Below are positions 1 through 6,387 of a stretch of DNA of 11,298 nt, one piece after another (positions within the stretch are counted from its first letter, which is position 1; each line of letters opens with the position of its first letter). Made by a program: the position numbers and the translations under genes. The notes below the pieces were generated by a model, which did no database searches, was not told where the DNA came from, and saw only the letters and a program-made list of their open reading frames with translations. Source of the DNA: Bacillota bacterium (GTDB lineage: Bacteria > Bacillota > Clostridia > Christensenellales > CAG-138). The stretch covers positions 1 through 11,298 of the forward strand of contig JAEZGQ010000019.1 in assembly GCA_023416895.1 (NCBI GenBank), in the 5' to 3' direction.

Positions 1-668
1 CCTACGCGGGGCATCTGGCGGCGCATGCTCTCGTAGCAGTCCTGTTCGTATTTGAGACAGCACATGAGCCTCCCGCAAATGCCCGATATTTTCGTGGGCG
101 AAAGCGAAAGGTTCTGCTCCTTGGCCATTTTTATGGAAACGGGCTGAAAGTCCGCCAAAAAGGTTTTGCAGCAAACGGGACGGCCGCAGGAACCTAAGCC
201 GCCGAGCATTTTCGCCTCGTCGCGCACGCCGATTTGACGAAGCTCGATGCGCGTTTTGAACACGCTTGCAAGATCGCGTACCAGCTCACGGAAATCCACG
301 CGCCCGTCTGCGGTAAAATAAAACACGATCTTAGAACCGTTGAACGCATATTCAACATCCACCAGCTTCATGTCGAGCTTGTGCGTCAATATCTTCTGGC
401 AGCAGGTGGTATATGCTTCCTTTTCACGGGCACGGTTTTTATCGCGCTGCTCGCGGTCGGCCTGTGTCGCCACGCGCAGCACGCTCTTTAAGGGCGAAAC
501 AATCTGCTCATCGGGCAGCTGGTGCGCGCCCGCAGAAACATCCGCATATTCCACGCCGCGCGCCGTTTCCACGATCACGCCGTCGCCCTCTTTTATATCG
601 AATCCAGCGGGGTCAAAGTAGTAGACCTTTCCGCCTTCACGAAATTTCACGTCAATTACGGTTTTCAT
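1..668 (-). CDS. ricT: RicT (YaaT), PSP1-domain Ric-complex subunit, 3' end cut by window
   Basis: 222 residues are visible and the reading frame is still open at the window edge; the Bacillus homologue is about 275 residues, so roughly the last fifth is missing. The N-terminus (MKTVIDVKFREGGKVYYFDP) and the region with GGLGSCGRPVCC (about 156-167) and GICGRLMCC (196-204) are typical of the PSP1 family. The conserved cysteines 161, 166, 167, 198, 203 and 204 are all present. In Bacillus subtilis RicT joins RicA and RicF in a complex that carries [4Fe-4S] clusters and assists RNase Y in mRNA maturation, affecting sporulation, competence and biofilm formation. The ATG directly follows the holB stop codon (TAGATG), and a GGAGG Shine-Dalgarno lies 11 nt upstream inside holB, so the two genes are probably translationally coupled. 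Identity is firm from the cysteine motifs and the gene order. Confidence 0.95.
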   Translation of the reverse strand, partial: MKTVIDVKFREGGKVYYFDPAGFDIKEGDGVIVETARGVEYADVSAGAHQLPDEQIVSPLKSVLRVATQADREQRDKNRAREKEAYTTCCQKILTHKLDMKLVDVEYAFNGSKIVFYFTADGRVDFRELVRDLASVFKTRIELRQIGVRDEAKMLGGLGSCGRPVCCKTFLADFQPVSIKMAKEQNLSLSPTKISGICGRLMCCLKYEQDCYESMRRQMPRV

Positions 669-1583
669 CTATTGTATAGCCTCCGATAGTTCGATAAACA
701 GCCAGTCAAGCGCGGATGCGGAGGGCGCGTTTGCGATCAGCCGCCTGCGCGCGCCGGCCAGTGCTTCTATGATAGCGTTTATCTTCGCGGTTGTAAAGTT
801 TTTCGTCTGCGCAGCAATTCTATCGAAAAAGTCAGGATTTTCTTCAGGGCGCCCCGTTTCCTTTGCAAGCAGCATGTCCCGCGCGAAGGAAAGCATAAGG
901 TCCACGGCATCGAGGGCGGTTTTGTCTTCCTTGTGGCGCTTTGCATCGCCAAAGGGAAGCTCGCCGCGTATCGCTGCGAGAAACGTTTCGAATACCGCCG
1001 CGCGAAGCTCTAAAAAGCCGGCGCGAAAGCAGAGATTCTGCGCGCGCTCCAACGAACCCGCACAAAGCTGCGCCGCGTTTTGTGCCTCGGGCGGTGCCGC
1101 CCCTTGCTCGAGAAGCGCCTCGGCGATCTCCTCTTTTGAAAGCTGCGGCGCACGGTAGATGCTGCATCGCGAGCGGATGGTTGGGTAAATCAGGTGCAGA
1201 CTGCCCGTAAAAAGAAAAAGAGTGCCGTTTGGCGGCTCCTCAAGCGTTTTTAAAAGTTTGTGCTGGCAAGCGGCGTCCACCCGCTCGCCGCCGATGTCGC
1301 GGATAAGCACCGCGCGCCCGAGCGTGCCTACGGGGCGCTTCAAAAGCTCTGCAAGCAAAGCTTTTAGTTGATCCACCTTAATGGGCGTTTCGCCAAGCTC
1401 AAAGTAGTCACCGCAGGCACTAAGGCCATTTATATCCTCAGTGCCGGTGCAATGAAGCGCCGCAGCACGGCGCGCCAAATGCACCGCCGCAGCCTTGTCG
1501 CAGCCGGTGATGAGAAGCGCGTGGGGTGCGCGGCGCTGCGCAATCGCCTCAAAGAGGCGGTTTTCTTTCGTGCAGGTCGGCAT
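669..1583 (-). CDS. holB: DNA polymerase III subunit delta prime (HolB)
   Basis: 304 residues. Delta prime is the non-hydrolysing AAA+ subunit of the clamp loader that places the beta clamp on DNA. Visible hallmarks are HALLITG (21-27) followed by a degenerate P-loop without a GKT (GCDKAAA, 27-33), the clamp-loader motif KLLKTLEEPP (109-118), and the SRC motif within IRSRC (136-140). The degenerate P-loop fits delta prime rather than DnaX. The usual four-cysteine zinc module after the P-loop is reduced: only Cys45 and Cys57 are seen there. The C-terminal helical domain (about 200-304) is poorly conserved, as is normal. The gene begins 5 nt after the darA stop codon and lacks a clear Shine-Dalgarno, so translation probably depends on coupling to darA. 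The next gene downstream is ricT, the usual order, but yaaR is missing upstream. Confidence 0.92.
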   Translation of the reverse strand: MPTCTKENRLFEAIAQRRAPHALLITGCDKAAAVHLARRAAALHCTGTEDINGLSACGDYFELGETPIKVDQLKALLAELLKRPVGTLGRAVLIRDIGGERVDAACQHKLLKTLEEPPNGTLFLFTGSLHLIYPTIRSRCSIYRAPQLSKEEIAEALLEQGAAPPEAQNAAQLCAGSLERAQNLCFRAGFLELRAAVFETFLAAIRGELPFGDAKRHKEDKTALDAVDLMLSFARDMLLAKETGRPEENPDFFDRIAAQTKNFTTAKINAIIEALAGARRRLIANAPSASALDWLFIELSEAIQ

Positions 1584-1588
1584 TTGCG

Positions 1589-1915
1589 CTAGAATTTGTG
1601 AAAGGCTTCCACGTCCACAATAAACACCGTCGCGCCACCCAACGTTACCTGTACAGGCGTGGGCGAGCTGTCGATGTAGCCGGGCATGGAGGAGGGAATT
1701 ACCATGTACTCCTTGCGCGTGCTCGATTTGCTGCGAATGATCTCGAGCGCGGCGGGCACCTTCTCGTCATCAAGACCCATCATAAGCGTCGAATTGCCGC
1801 CGTGCAGAAAGCCGCCGGTGGAAGAGATGCGCGTGACGCTGATGTTGCTCTCGATGAGCGATTTGATGAGGCGTTTGGAGTCCTCATTTTGTACGATGGC
1901 GAATATGAGTTTCAT
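1589..1915 (-). CDS. darA: Cyclic di-AMP receptor DarA (PstA, YaaQ), PII-like
   Basis: 108 residues, the family's usual length. The sequence aligns by eye with Bacillus YaaQ/DarA throughout: MKLIFAIVQNEDSKRL at the start, STGGFLHGGN (32-41), and GGATVFIVDVEAFHKF at the C-terminus. The protein is a cytosolic PII-like trimer that binds c-di-AMP; its downstream target is not well established. Binding-loop residues Asn24, Thr28, Phe36, Leu37, Asn41 and Gly47 are present, but position 26, which is Arg in the Bacillus protein, is Ser here. A strong GGAGGTGA Shine-Dalgarno lies about 5 nt before the ATG. The gene is followed closely by holB and ricT and is probably the first gene of that unit; I could not find a convincing promoter in its 236-bp leader. 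Identity is very secure. Confidence 0.96.
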   Translation of the reverse strand: MKLIFAIVQNEDSKRLIKSLIESNISVTRISSTGGFLHGGNSTLMMGLDDEKVPAALEIIRSKSSTRKEYMVIPSSMPGYIDSSPTPVQVTLGGATVFIVDVEAFHKF

Positions 1916-2151
1916 CGAGTTTCACCTCCGTTTGTTGATGAAGAACGATTCGGTTCAGCAAGGATATGTTTGGAACGTGGCACTATGATAAATGGCAGGC
2001 TTTTTTTGCCTCGCTCTCGGCGGGGCACGCCTCGTACACTTAGCCTGCGAGCCTTCGCAAGGCGAATTTTCGCAGCAACACCGGAAGTATTTTAAGGAAA
2101 TTCAGCACAGTATCGCGGCAAAATAGCCGCCAGTGGGCGTATTTCCTTTTT
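1916..2151. other. Intergenic region between the HAD gene and darA
   Basis: 236 bp with no plausible gene. It holds the darA Shine-Dalgarno (complement near 1921-1928) and a folded element at 2045-2075. In that element an outer pair CTGCGA/TCGCAG (2045-2050 and 2070-2075) encloses GCCTT-CGC-AAGGC (2051-2063). A weak terminator-like hairpin near the HAD stop codon is listed separately. No -35/-10 pair of good quality is seen on the minus strand; the nearest -10-like sequence is TATCAT, around 1984-1989. The leader of darA could therefore be transcribed by read-through from the HAD gene, or from a promoter I cannot recognise. Confidence 0.5.
2120..2145 (-). terminator. Weak candidate terminator after the HAD gene
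   Basis: On the minus strand, a short stem AAATA-CGCC, loop CACT, GGCG-GC-TATTT lies a few nt beyond the HAD stop codon. It has a two-base bulge, is preceded by an A-rich run and followed by only four T. An alternative hairpin, GCGGC-AAAATA-GCCGC (2115-2130), competes with it. The T tract is poor, so read-through into darA is plausible. Confidence 0.35.
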
Positions 2152-2802
2152 TCAAACATGCCCTAGGAGCAGGTGCTCCAATTCTTTTACATCCCGGGCG
2201 ATGTGCGTGGGCGCACAGGCCTCAATTTCTTCGCGTTCACCATAGCCGTAAAGAACGCCGATGCTGTGAATGCCAACATTGCGCGCGGCATTGAGATCAA
2301 AATAGCGATCCCCCACCATGACGGCGCGGTTTTCGGGTGTGCAGAATTCTTTTATGGCAATGCGCAAGAGCTCCGTCTTTTCGCCGGTGCCGTCTGCAAA
2401 GGCACCGCACACATAGTCCACATGCTCAAAAATGCCAAAAGCCTTGAGCTGTTCGAGTGCAGTGGACTGCACCTTAGAGGTAACCACACCCACACGGATC
2501 TTATGTGCTTTGAGCGCTTGAAGAAGCGCGATAACGCCCTCGTAAGGCGAAGCAAGCTCCACGCCCATGGTCTTTGCCTTTTCGCGGTATAGGTTTGCGG
2601 CCTCGTCCAAGCGGTTTTCGGGGATGTGTAAAAACTCGGAAAATCCCGCTTTTAGCGGTGGGCCGACCATTTTATGAAGGTGCTCGTCGGGCGGGCAGGA
2701 AAGCCCCATCTCTAATAGCGTTGCGCGAGCCGTGGCGAAAATAGCCGGGCCGGATTCGATGAGCGTGCCGTCCAGGTCAAAAAAAACGGTGTCGTAAGTC
2801 AA
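2152..2802 (-). CDS. HAD-superfamily phosphatase, Gph-like (subfamily IA)
   Basis: 216 residues, a normal length for HAD subfamily IA enzymes. Motif I is DLDGT (Asp9 nucleophile, Asp11 acid/base); motif II Thr108 in VVTSK; motif III Lys142; motif IV GDRYFD with Asp165 and Asp169 for Mg2+. A helical cap (about 17-85) contains MVGPPL, typical of the Firmicutes group annotated as phosphoglycolate phosphatase-like or 5'-nucleotidase-like. The substrate cannot be deduced. The start codon is TTG: no in-frame ATG or GTG lies before motif I, an in-frame TAG lies 21 nt upstream, and an AGAGG Shine-Dalgarno sits 8 nt before the TTG. It has its own promoter and lies between the decarboxylase and darA, where tmk is expected in relatives. 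It is a cytosolic hydrolase by family. Confidence 0.9.
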   Translation of the reverse strand: MTYDTVFFDLDGTLIESGPAIFATARATLLEMGLSCPPDEHLHKMVGPPLKAGFSEFLHIPENRLDEAANLYREKAKTMGVELASPYEGVIALLQALKAHKIRVGVVTSKVQSTALEQLKAFGIFEHVDYVCGAFADGTGEKTELLRIAIKEFCTPENRAVMVGDRYFDLNAARNVGIHSIGVLYGYGEREEIEACAPTHIARDVKELEHLLLGHV

Positions 2803-2838
2803 GTCAAAACCTCTGTTGCTTTGCTATTGTTTACTGAA

Positions 2839-2867
2839 ATTATAAGGCTTTTGGACAAAACGCGCAA
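2839..2867 (-). promoter_or_regulatory. Sigma-A type promoter for the HAD gene
   Basis: Read on the minus strand: -35 TTGCGC (2862-2867), 17-nt spacer, perfect -10 TATAAT (2839-2844). Transcription would start around 2832, about 30 nt before the TTG start codon. It lies downstream of the decarboxylase terminator, so the HAD gene forms a new transcription unit. Confidence 0.7.
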
Positions 2868-2915
2868 CCCGCGCGGCGCAAAACGGCAAAAAGCAAGGAA
2901 AAATCCACAAAAAGC

Positions 2916-2969
2916 AAAAGCGGCCGGGCGCACGCACCCGCAGGCGCCGTGCTGCTTCCGGCCGCTTTT
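2916..2969 (-). terminator. Terminator of the decarboxylase operon
   Basis: Perfect 12-bp inverted repeat AAAAGCGGCCGG / CCGGCCGCTTTT (2916-2927 and 2958-2969) with a 30-nt GC-rich loop. It begins 8 nt past the decarboxylase stop codon. On the minus strand the stem is followed by CTTTT-GCTTTTTG, a usable though interrupted T tract. The loop is longer than usual. Confidence 0.75.
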
Positions 2970-2977
2970 CTACCGTG

Positions 2978-4375
2978 TTAACCTTCGCAAACTACGCAAA
3001 GCTTGCCCTTCACCGCCCCGAAAAGGGGAATTTTCAGCTTGTTTTGCAAAAATAAGTAGTCGATGTCAGCGTTGGTGATGCGCTCGCCAGGGAACACCGC
3101 GGCGATGCCCGGCGGGTATGCGCCCGCGGCCTGTGCGGCAATGCGCCCCGCGCATTCTTCAATGGGTACAAGCTCGGTTCTTGAAAGCACCGCGTCACGA
3201 ACAGGCATCGCAAGCTCACGATCAAGCTCGGGCGGGTGTGTTACCTTGATGTCGTTTTTGCCGTAAGGAAGCGCTGCGGCCGCCTCATAAAGCATTTCGT
3301 ACCACTCGTCTTTGTCTGCGGGGCCGGTGATGAACACCACTCTTCGCGCATCCGCCATTTCGGGTACCACGCGCATTTCTTCCATGGCAAGCGCCGCAGC
3401 ACGCCCATCGATGCCGCGCCCGCTTACATCGAGCACAAGGCGCGTAACATCAACATCGTAAATGCCGGCTTTGCCTACAAGCTCTTTTCCAAACACGCTG
3501 ATGCCGTTAAGCTCTTGAAGGCGCTCGGTGATTTTTTCAAGGCGCTTCAAATGTGCTTCAAAGTCCGCATGGCGGGCGGAAAAAAGCGCCCAGTCGAGCG
3601 AGGCCATGATGAGGTACGAGGGGCTTGTTGTTTGCGTAAGGGAAATGGTACGCCTTACGTCGTACTCGGTGAGCGGGCAGTTTACACCAAGGTGCAAAAC
3701 CGCCGACTGCGTAAGGGCGCTAAGCGTTTTGTGCGCGCTGATGCACCACATATCTACACATTCCGAGGGGAACCGCGGCAGAAGCGGCGAGAACGGGAGG
3801 TGTGCACCATGCGCGCTGTCTACAAGCAAAAGCGCGCCGTGCGCATGAACCACCTTGGCAATGGCTTCGAGGTCGGCGCAAAGCCCGTAAAAATTGGGGC
3901 TTGTAACGAACACCGCATCGGCCTTGCAGTTTTTGAGCGCAGCCTCAACCGAACGGGCGCTGACGACGCCATCCACTGTACCTTCGGAATCCGGATATAC
4001 AAACGAAACCGAATGCCCCGCCATGGCAAGGCCCGCCGAAACGGACTTGTGGCAGTCGCGGCAAACAAGGATGTGTTTTTTCTGGCCGACTGCCAAAAGC
4101 ATGCTAATAACGCACTGTGTGGAGCCGTTTACCACCAAAAAGCTATGCTTCGCGCCACAGGCCTCCGCCCATCCCTTTTCAGTATTGAGGATGGGACCTT
4201 CGGGCGTATAGAGGTTGTCGGTTTCGGTAAGCTCGGTAATGTCCCACTTTGCCATGTCAAGCGGCCACAAAAGGGTCTGTCCCTTGTGCCCGGGCATATG
4301 AAAACGTGCGGTCTCGAGCGCGGAATAAGCGCCGAGCACTTCGGGGAGTGTCGGATTTTCTCTTGTGCCTTTCAT
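2978..4375 (-). CDS. Orn/Lys/Arg decarboxylase family protein (YaaO-like), PLP-dependent
   Basis: 465 residues, the short form of the fold-I PLP decarboxylases, similar in length to Bacillus YaaO and SpeA. N-terminal RFHMPGHKG (24-32) is the family signature. The PLP pocket is visible: NGST (83-86), RDCHKS (106-111) with His109 expected to stack on the cofactor, VDSAHG (185-190) with Asp186 contacting the pyridine nitrogen, and SAHKT (213-217) with Lys216 forming the Schiff base. Residues after about 370 form the C-terminal domain with the AYPPGIA motif. It should decarboxylate arginine, lysine or ornithine to the matching polyamine precursor; the substrate is not predictable here. An AGGAG Shine-Dalgarno 4 nt before the ATG overlaps the stop of the upstream membrane protein gene (7-nt gap), so the two are co-transcribed. 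A strong terminator follows. Confidence 0.93.
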   Translation of the reverse strand: MKGTRENPTLPEVLGAYSALETARFHMPGHKGQTLLWPLDMAKWDITELTETDNLYTPEGPILNTEKGWAEACGAKHSFLVVNGSTQCVISMLLAVGQKKHILVCRDCHKSVSAGLAMAGHSVSFVYPDSEGTVDGVVSARSVEAALKNCKADAVFVTSPNFYGLCADLEAIAKVVHAHGALLLVDSAHGAHLPFSPLLPRFPSECVDMWCISAHKTLSALTQSAVLHLGVNCPLTEYDVRRTISLTQTTSPSYLIMASLDWALFSARHADFEAHLKRLEKITERLQELNGISVFGKELVGKAGIYDVDVTRLVLDVSGRGIDGRAAALAMEEMRVVPEMADARRVVFITGPADKDEWYEMLYEAAAALPYGKNDIKVTHPPELDRELAMPVRDAVLSRTELVPIEECAGRIAAQAAGAYPPGIAAVFPGERITNADIDYLFLQNKLKIPLFGAVKGKLCVVCEG

Positions 4376-4382
4376 GCTTCTC

Positions 4383-4922
4383 CTATGTGCGTACGCGCTC
4401 CGTGCTTTCCAAGGCCGCCCGCAAAAGCCTTACAAGCTTTTTGCTCGGATGGAAAAGGAGTGCGTAAATTTTATTTTCCTTTTGATAAAACAAGGTATGC
4501 GCGGTTTTTCGAGATCCAATGCTAAGCTTCCTGCGGCGTATGCGCCCGGGTTCCTCACCAAGGGTACCTGCGCTCCACGCTTCGCCGGGTGCCACGAGCC
4601 CCAACAGGTTTTCGGGCAAAAGAAAAAGCGCCTCACGCCCTTTGTCAGCCACCATACGGTCGATCACAAAGGTACCCGCGGGATGCTCCTTTCCTTCATC
4701 TACATACAGCACATACCGATAGGAAACGATGCGCCGCGTGTAGAGTAAATAGCCCGCCGCAAGCATTAATCCAAACGCGGCATAGCGGAGGATGCCCCCC
4801 GCCGGCAGGGAAACCACAATGTTTTTGATGGCCGTAGCAAAAATGATCAGAACCAAAAGCCCAATGACCAGCAAAAGGTCGACAGTTTTTGAATCTACAC
4901 TTTGGTTCGTTTCGCGGTGCAT
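4383..4922 (-). CDS. Uncharacterised two-helix membrane protein
   Basis: 179 residues. I do not recognise the family. A short polar N-terminus (1-15) is followed by two hydrophobic helices (about 16-39 and 44-61) and an approximately 115-residue soluble tail rich in Arg, Lys and beta-type sequence. Two close helices and a basic tail suggest the tail is cytosolic, and the layout recalls bacterial PH-like membrane proteins, but that is only inference. The frame stays open to about 5138, but the ATG at 4922 is preferred: GGGGGGTG lies 3 nt before it, whereas the extension would run through the promoter and has no Shine-Dalgarno. The gene ends 7 nt before the decarboxylase and shares its promoter, so a role linked to amino acid decarboxylation or its control is possible. 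Confidence 0.75.
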   Translation of the reverse strand: MHRETNQSVDSKTVDLLLVIGLLVLIIFATAIKNIVVSLPAGGILRYAAFGLMLAAGYLLYTRRIVSYRYVLYVDEGKEHPAGTFVIDRMVADKGREALFLLPENLLGLVAPGEAWSAGTLGEEPGRIRRRKLSIGSRKTAHTLFYQKENKIYALLFHPSKKLVRLLRAALESTERVRT

Positions 4923-4959
4923 AGTCACCCCCCAATTTCGTGCAATATTTTGCCCAATA

Positions 4960-4994
4960 ATTATACATAGTAACACCCGAAAAGTAGGGTGTAA
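4960..4994 (-). promoter_or_regulatory. Promoter with overlapping inverted repeat, membrane protein/decarboxylase operon
   Basis: On the minus strand a perfect -10 TATAAT lies at 4960-4965, about 38 nt before the ATG. The -35 position (about 4983-4988, CCTACT) is poor. It falls inside an inverted repeat, TAACACCC-N8-GGGTGTAA (4971-4994), with one mismatch in eight pairs. A poor -35 covered by a dyad suggests control by a DNA-binding regulator, as activator or repressor. I cannot match the site to a known regulator. Confidence 0.55.
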
Positions 4995-5056
4995 AGCATG
5001 CACAGCGTTTTCCTGAAAAGGAATTTTTCCGGCAGGTTTCGCGTGGTTCTCTCGGG

Positions 5057-5085
5057 TGGACAATCTGGCCGCAATGCGGTAAAAT
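5057..5085 (+). promoter_or_regulatory. Sigma-A type promoter for the DegV/FakB gene
   Basis: -35 TGGACA (5057-5062), 17-nt spacer, -10 TAAAAT (5080-5085); each hexamer matches consensus at five of six positions. Transcription would begin near 5092 and give a leader of about 75 nt that includes the palindrome at 5105-5129. Confidence 0.75.
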
Positions 5086-5104
5086 ATACCATACTTTTTT
5101 CTTT

Positions 5105-5129
5105 GGGAAGCGCTTCGAAGCGTTTTCCC
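5105..5129 (+). promoter_or_regulatory. Stem-loop in the DegV/FakB leader
   Basis: GGGAA and TTCCC flank CGCTTCGAAGCG, a perfect 12-bp palindrome at 5111-5122. As RNA this folds into a hairpin with an asymmetric internal loop within the 5' leader; as DNA it could be a repressor operator just after the start of transcription. No T run follows directly, so it is not a standard terminator. It lies about 27 nt upstream of the AGGAG Shine-Dalgarno. Confidence 0.5.
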
Positions 5130-5167
5130 CCTCAACATTTTTCATTCATTTTTATAAGGAGATGGGT

Positions 5168-6034
5168 ATGGCTTACAGGATTTTTACAGACGCGACGAGC
5201 GACATTACCGTAGAGCTTGCAAAAACCCTCGGCATTACAGTACTTCCCATGGAATTTACGCTCGACGGCCAAATTCACAGACATGTACCGGGTGATCCAG
5301 ACTTAAACCTAAAGGCATTGTTTGACGCGATGCGCGCAGGCAAACAGGCCTCCACCTCGCAGATCAATGCGTTTCAGTTCACAGAAGCGTTTGAACCTGT
5401 GCTTGAAGCGGGCGAGGATATCATACACATTGGCTTCTCTACGGCGCTTTCGGGCTCGACGGCATCCGGCCAGCTTGCCGTAGCGGAGCTTCAAAAACGC
5501 TACCCCGAACGAAAAATCGCGTGCATCGACAGCCGCGCAGCATCGCTTGGGGAAGGGCTTTTGGTGTACTATGCGGCGCGCCATCAAAATGAGCTGGATT
5601 TTGACGCTATGGTGCGCTGGATTGAGGAAAACAAGCAGCATTTCTGCCACTGGTTCACGGTAGACGACCTTGTTTACTTAAAGCGCGGCGGTCGCGTTTC
5701 CGGCGCCACGGCAGCCATTGCCACGGTGCTTCAGATCAAGCCCGTGATGCACGTGAACAACGAAGGCCAGCTCATCGCGCTCGAAAAGGTATCCGGCCGC
5801 AGACGCTCCCTCAAGGCACTTGTTGACAACATGGAAGCCGCCATCGACCGCGAAAAGGCGGATACCGTTTTCGTTGGCCACTGCGACGCGCTTGAGGACG
5901 CGCAGTTCGTCGCTGACTCTGTAAAGGAGCGCTTCGGCATTGCGGATGTACGTATTTACGACATCGGCATCACCATCGGCGCGCACTCCGGTCCCGGCAC
6001 GATTGCCCTGTTCCATTACGGAAAGCAGAAGTAA
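5168..6034 (+). CDS. DegV family fatty-acid-binding protein (FakB-type)
   Basis: 288 residues, typical for DegV/FakB. These proteins hold a fatty acid and present it to the kinase FakA for phosphorylation, allowing uptake of exogenous fatty acids into phospholipid. Visible hallmarks are the N-terminal FTDATSDI (6-13), TSQ (63-65), GFSTALSGS (89-97) that binds the carboxylate, DSR (121-123), LKRGGRVSG (171-179), KPVMHV (191-196), and IGAHSGPGT (270-278). An ATG also occurs at 5162 but it abuts AGGAG with no spacing; the ATG at 5168 has that Shine-Dalgarno at 6 nt and gives the standard MAYRIFTD start, so it is chosen. The gene is monocistronic, with its own promoter and a perfect hairpin terminator. 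fakA is not in the window. Lipid specificity is unknown. Confidence 0.93.
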   Translation: MAYRIFTDATSDITVELAKTLGITVLPMEFTLDGQIHRHVPGDPDLNLKALFDAMRAGKQASTSQINAFQFTEAFEPVLEAGEDIIHIGFSTALSGSTASGQLAVAELQKRYPERKIACIDSRAASLGEGLLVYYAARHQNELDFDAMVRWIEENKQHFCHWFTVDDLVYLKRGGRVSGATAAIATVLQIKPVMHVNNEGQLIALEKVSGRRRSLKALVDNMEAAIDREKADTVFVGHCDALEDAQFVADSVKERFGIADVRIYDIGITIGAHSGPGTIALFHYGKQK

Positions 6035-6067
6035 GCGGTTTTTACCTAAAACAGCACAGTCACGCAG

Positions 6068-6100
6068 AGTGGGCGGCCAAAAGGCCGCCCACTTAAGTTT
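6068..6100 (+). terminator. Terminator of the DegV/FakB gene
   Basis: Perfect 11-bp stem AGTGGGCGGCC with an AAAA loop and GGCCGCCCACT (6068-6093), 33 nt past the stop codon. It is followed by TAAGTTTATT, a weak T tract, but the stem is strong. Confidence 0.8.
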
Positions 6101-6387
6101 ATTCCGGCTTCTTCGGCATGCACGCCGAAACGGATGGAAGCCGCAGGCTTTCCTACCTGCGGAGCCAAATGGCACCCCTGAATGTATTAAAAAACTCCGA
6201 GGGCTTTGGGGGCCGTAACCCCCGGAAGCTTTAATCCGCCGCCAGCGAGATGCGCGGTGGCGGCGGTCCTCCGGCGGGCGACGCCTTCGGACGCTTGGCC
6301 TTCGGGCCTTCGAAAAGCCTTGCGCCGCAAGGCTTTCTTCTCAGGAAGCGCCGACCGCGCGGAACGCGCAGGCGATTCCTGTAAATC
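6094..6387. other. Gene-free region dense in stem-loops
   Basis: No credible gene on either strand between the convergent degV-type and permease genes. Inverted repeats seen: TTCGGC/GCCGAA (6112-6129); CCGCAGG/CCTGCGG (6141-6162); GGGGG/CCCCC with an outer GCTT/AAGC (6203-6230); a 9-bp CCGCCGCCA/TGGCGGCGG (6236-6266); a GGCC stem closed by a TTCG tetraloop (6297-6308); a 10-bp AAAGCCTTGC/GCAAGGCTTT with a 3-nt loop (6314-6336); and CAGGAA-g-CGCC/GGCG-a-TTCCTG (6342-6381). The region could be a structured RNA, a palindromic REP-like repeat cluster, or debris of a small mobile element; the sequence alone does not decide. Confidence 0.6.

Noticed and set aside
3236..4525. Long plus-strand open frame (429 codons) opposite the decarboxylase
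   Set aside because: It is antisense to a gene with complete PLP motifs, contains no recognisable domain, and runs through a gene boundary.
4923..5138. N-terminal extension of the two-helix membrane protein
   Set aside because: It would translate the promoter and inverted repeat, lacks a Shine-Dalgarno, and the internal ATG at 4922 has a good one.
5162..5167. ATG at 5162 as the start of the DegV/FakB gene
   Set aside because: It touches the AGGAG motif; the ATG at 5168 has correct spacing and the usual N-terminus.
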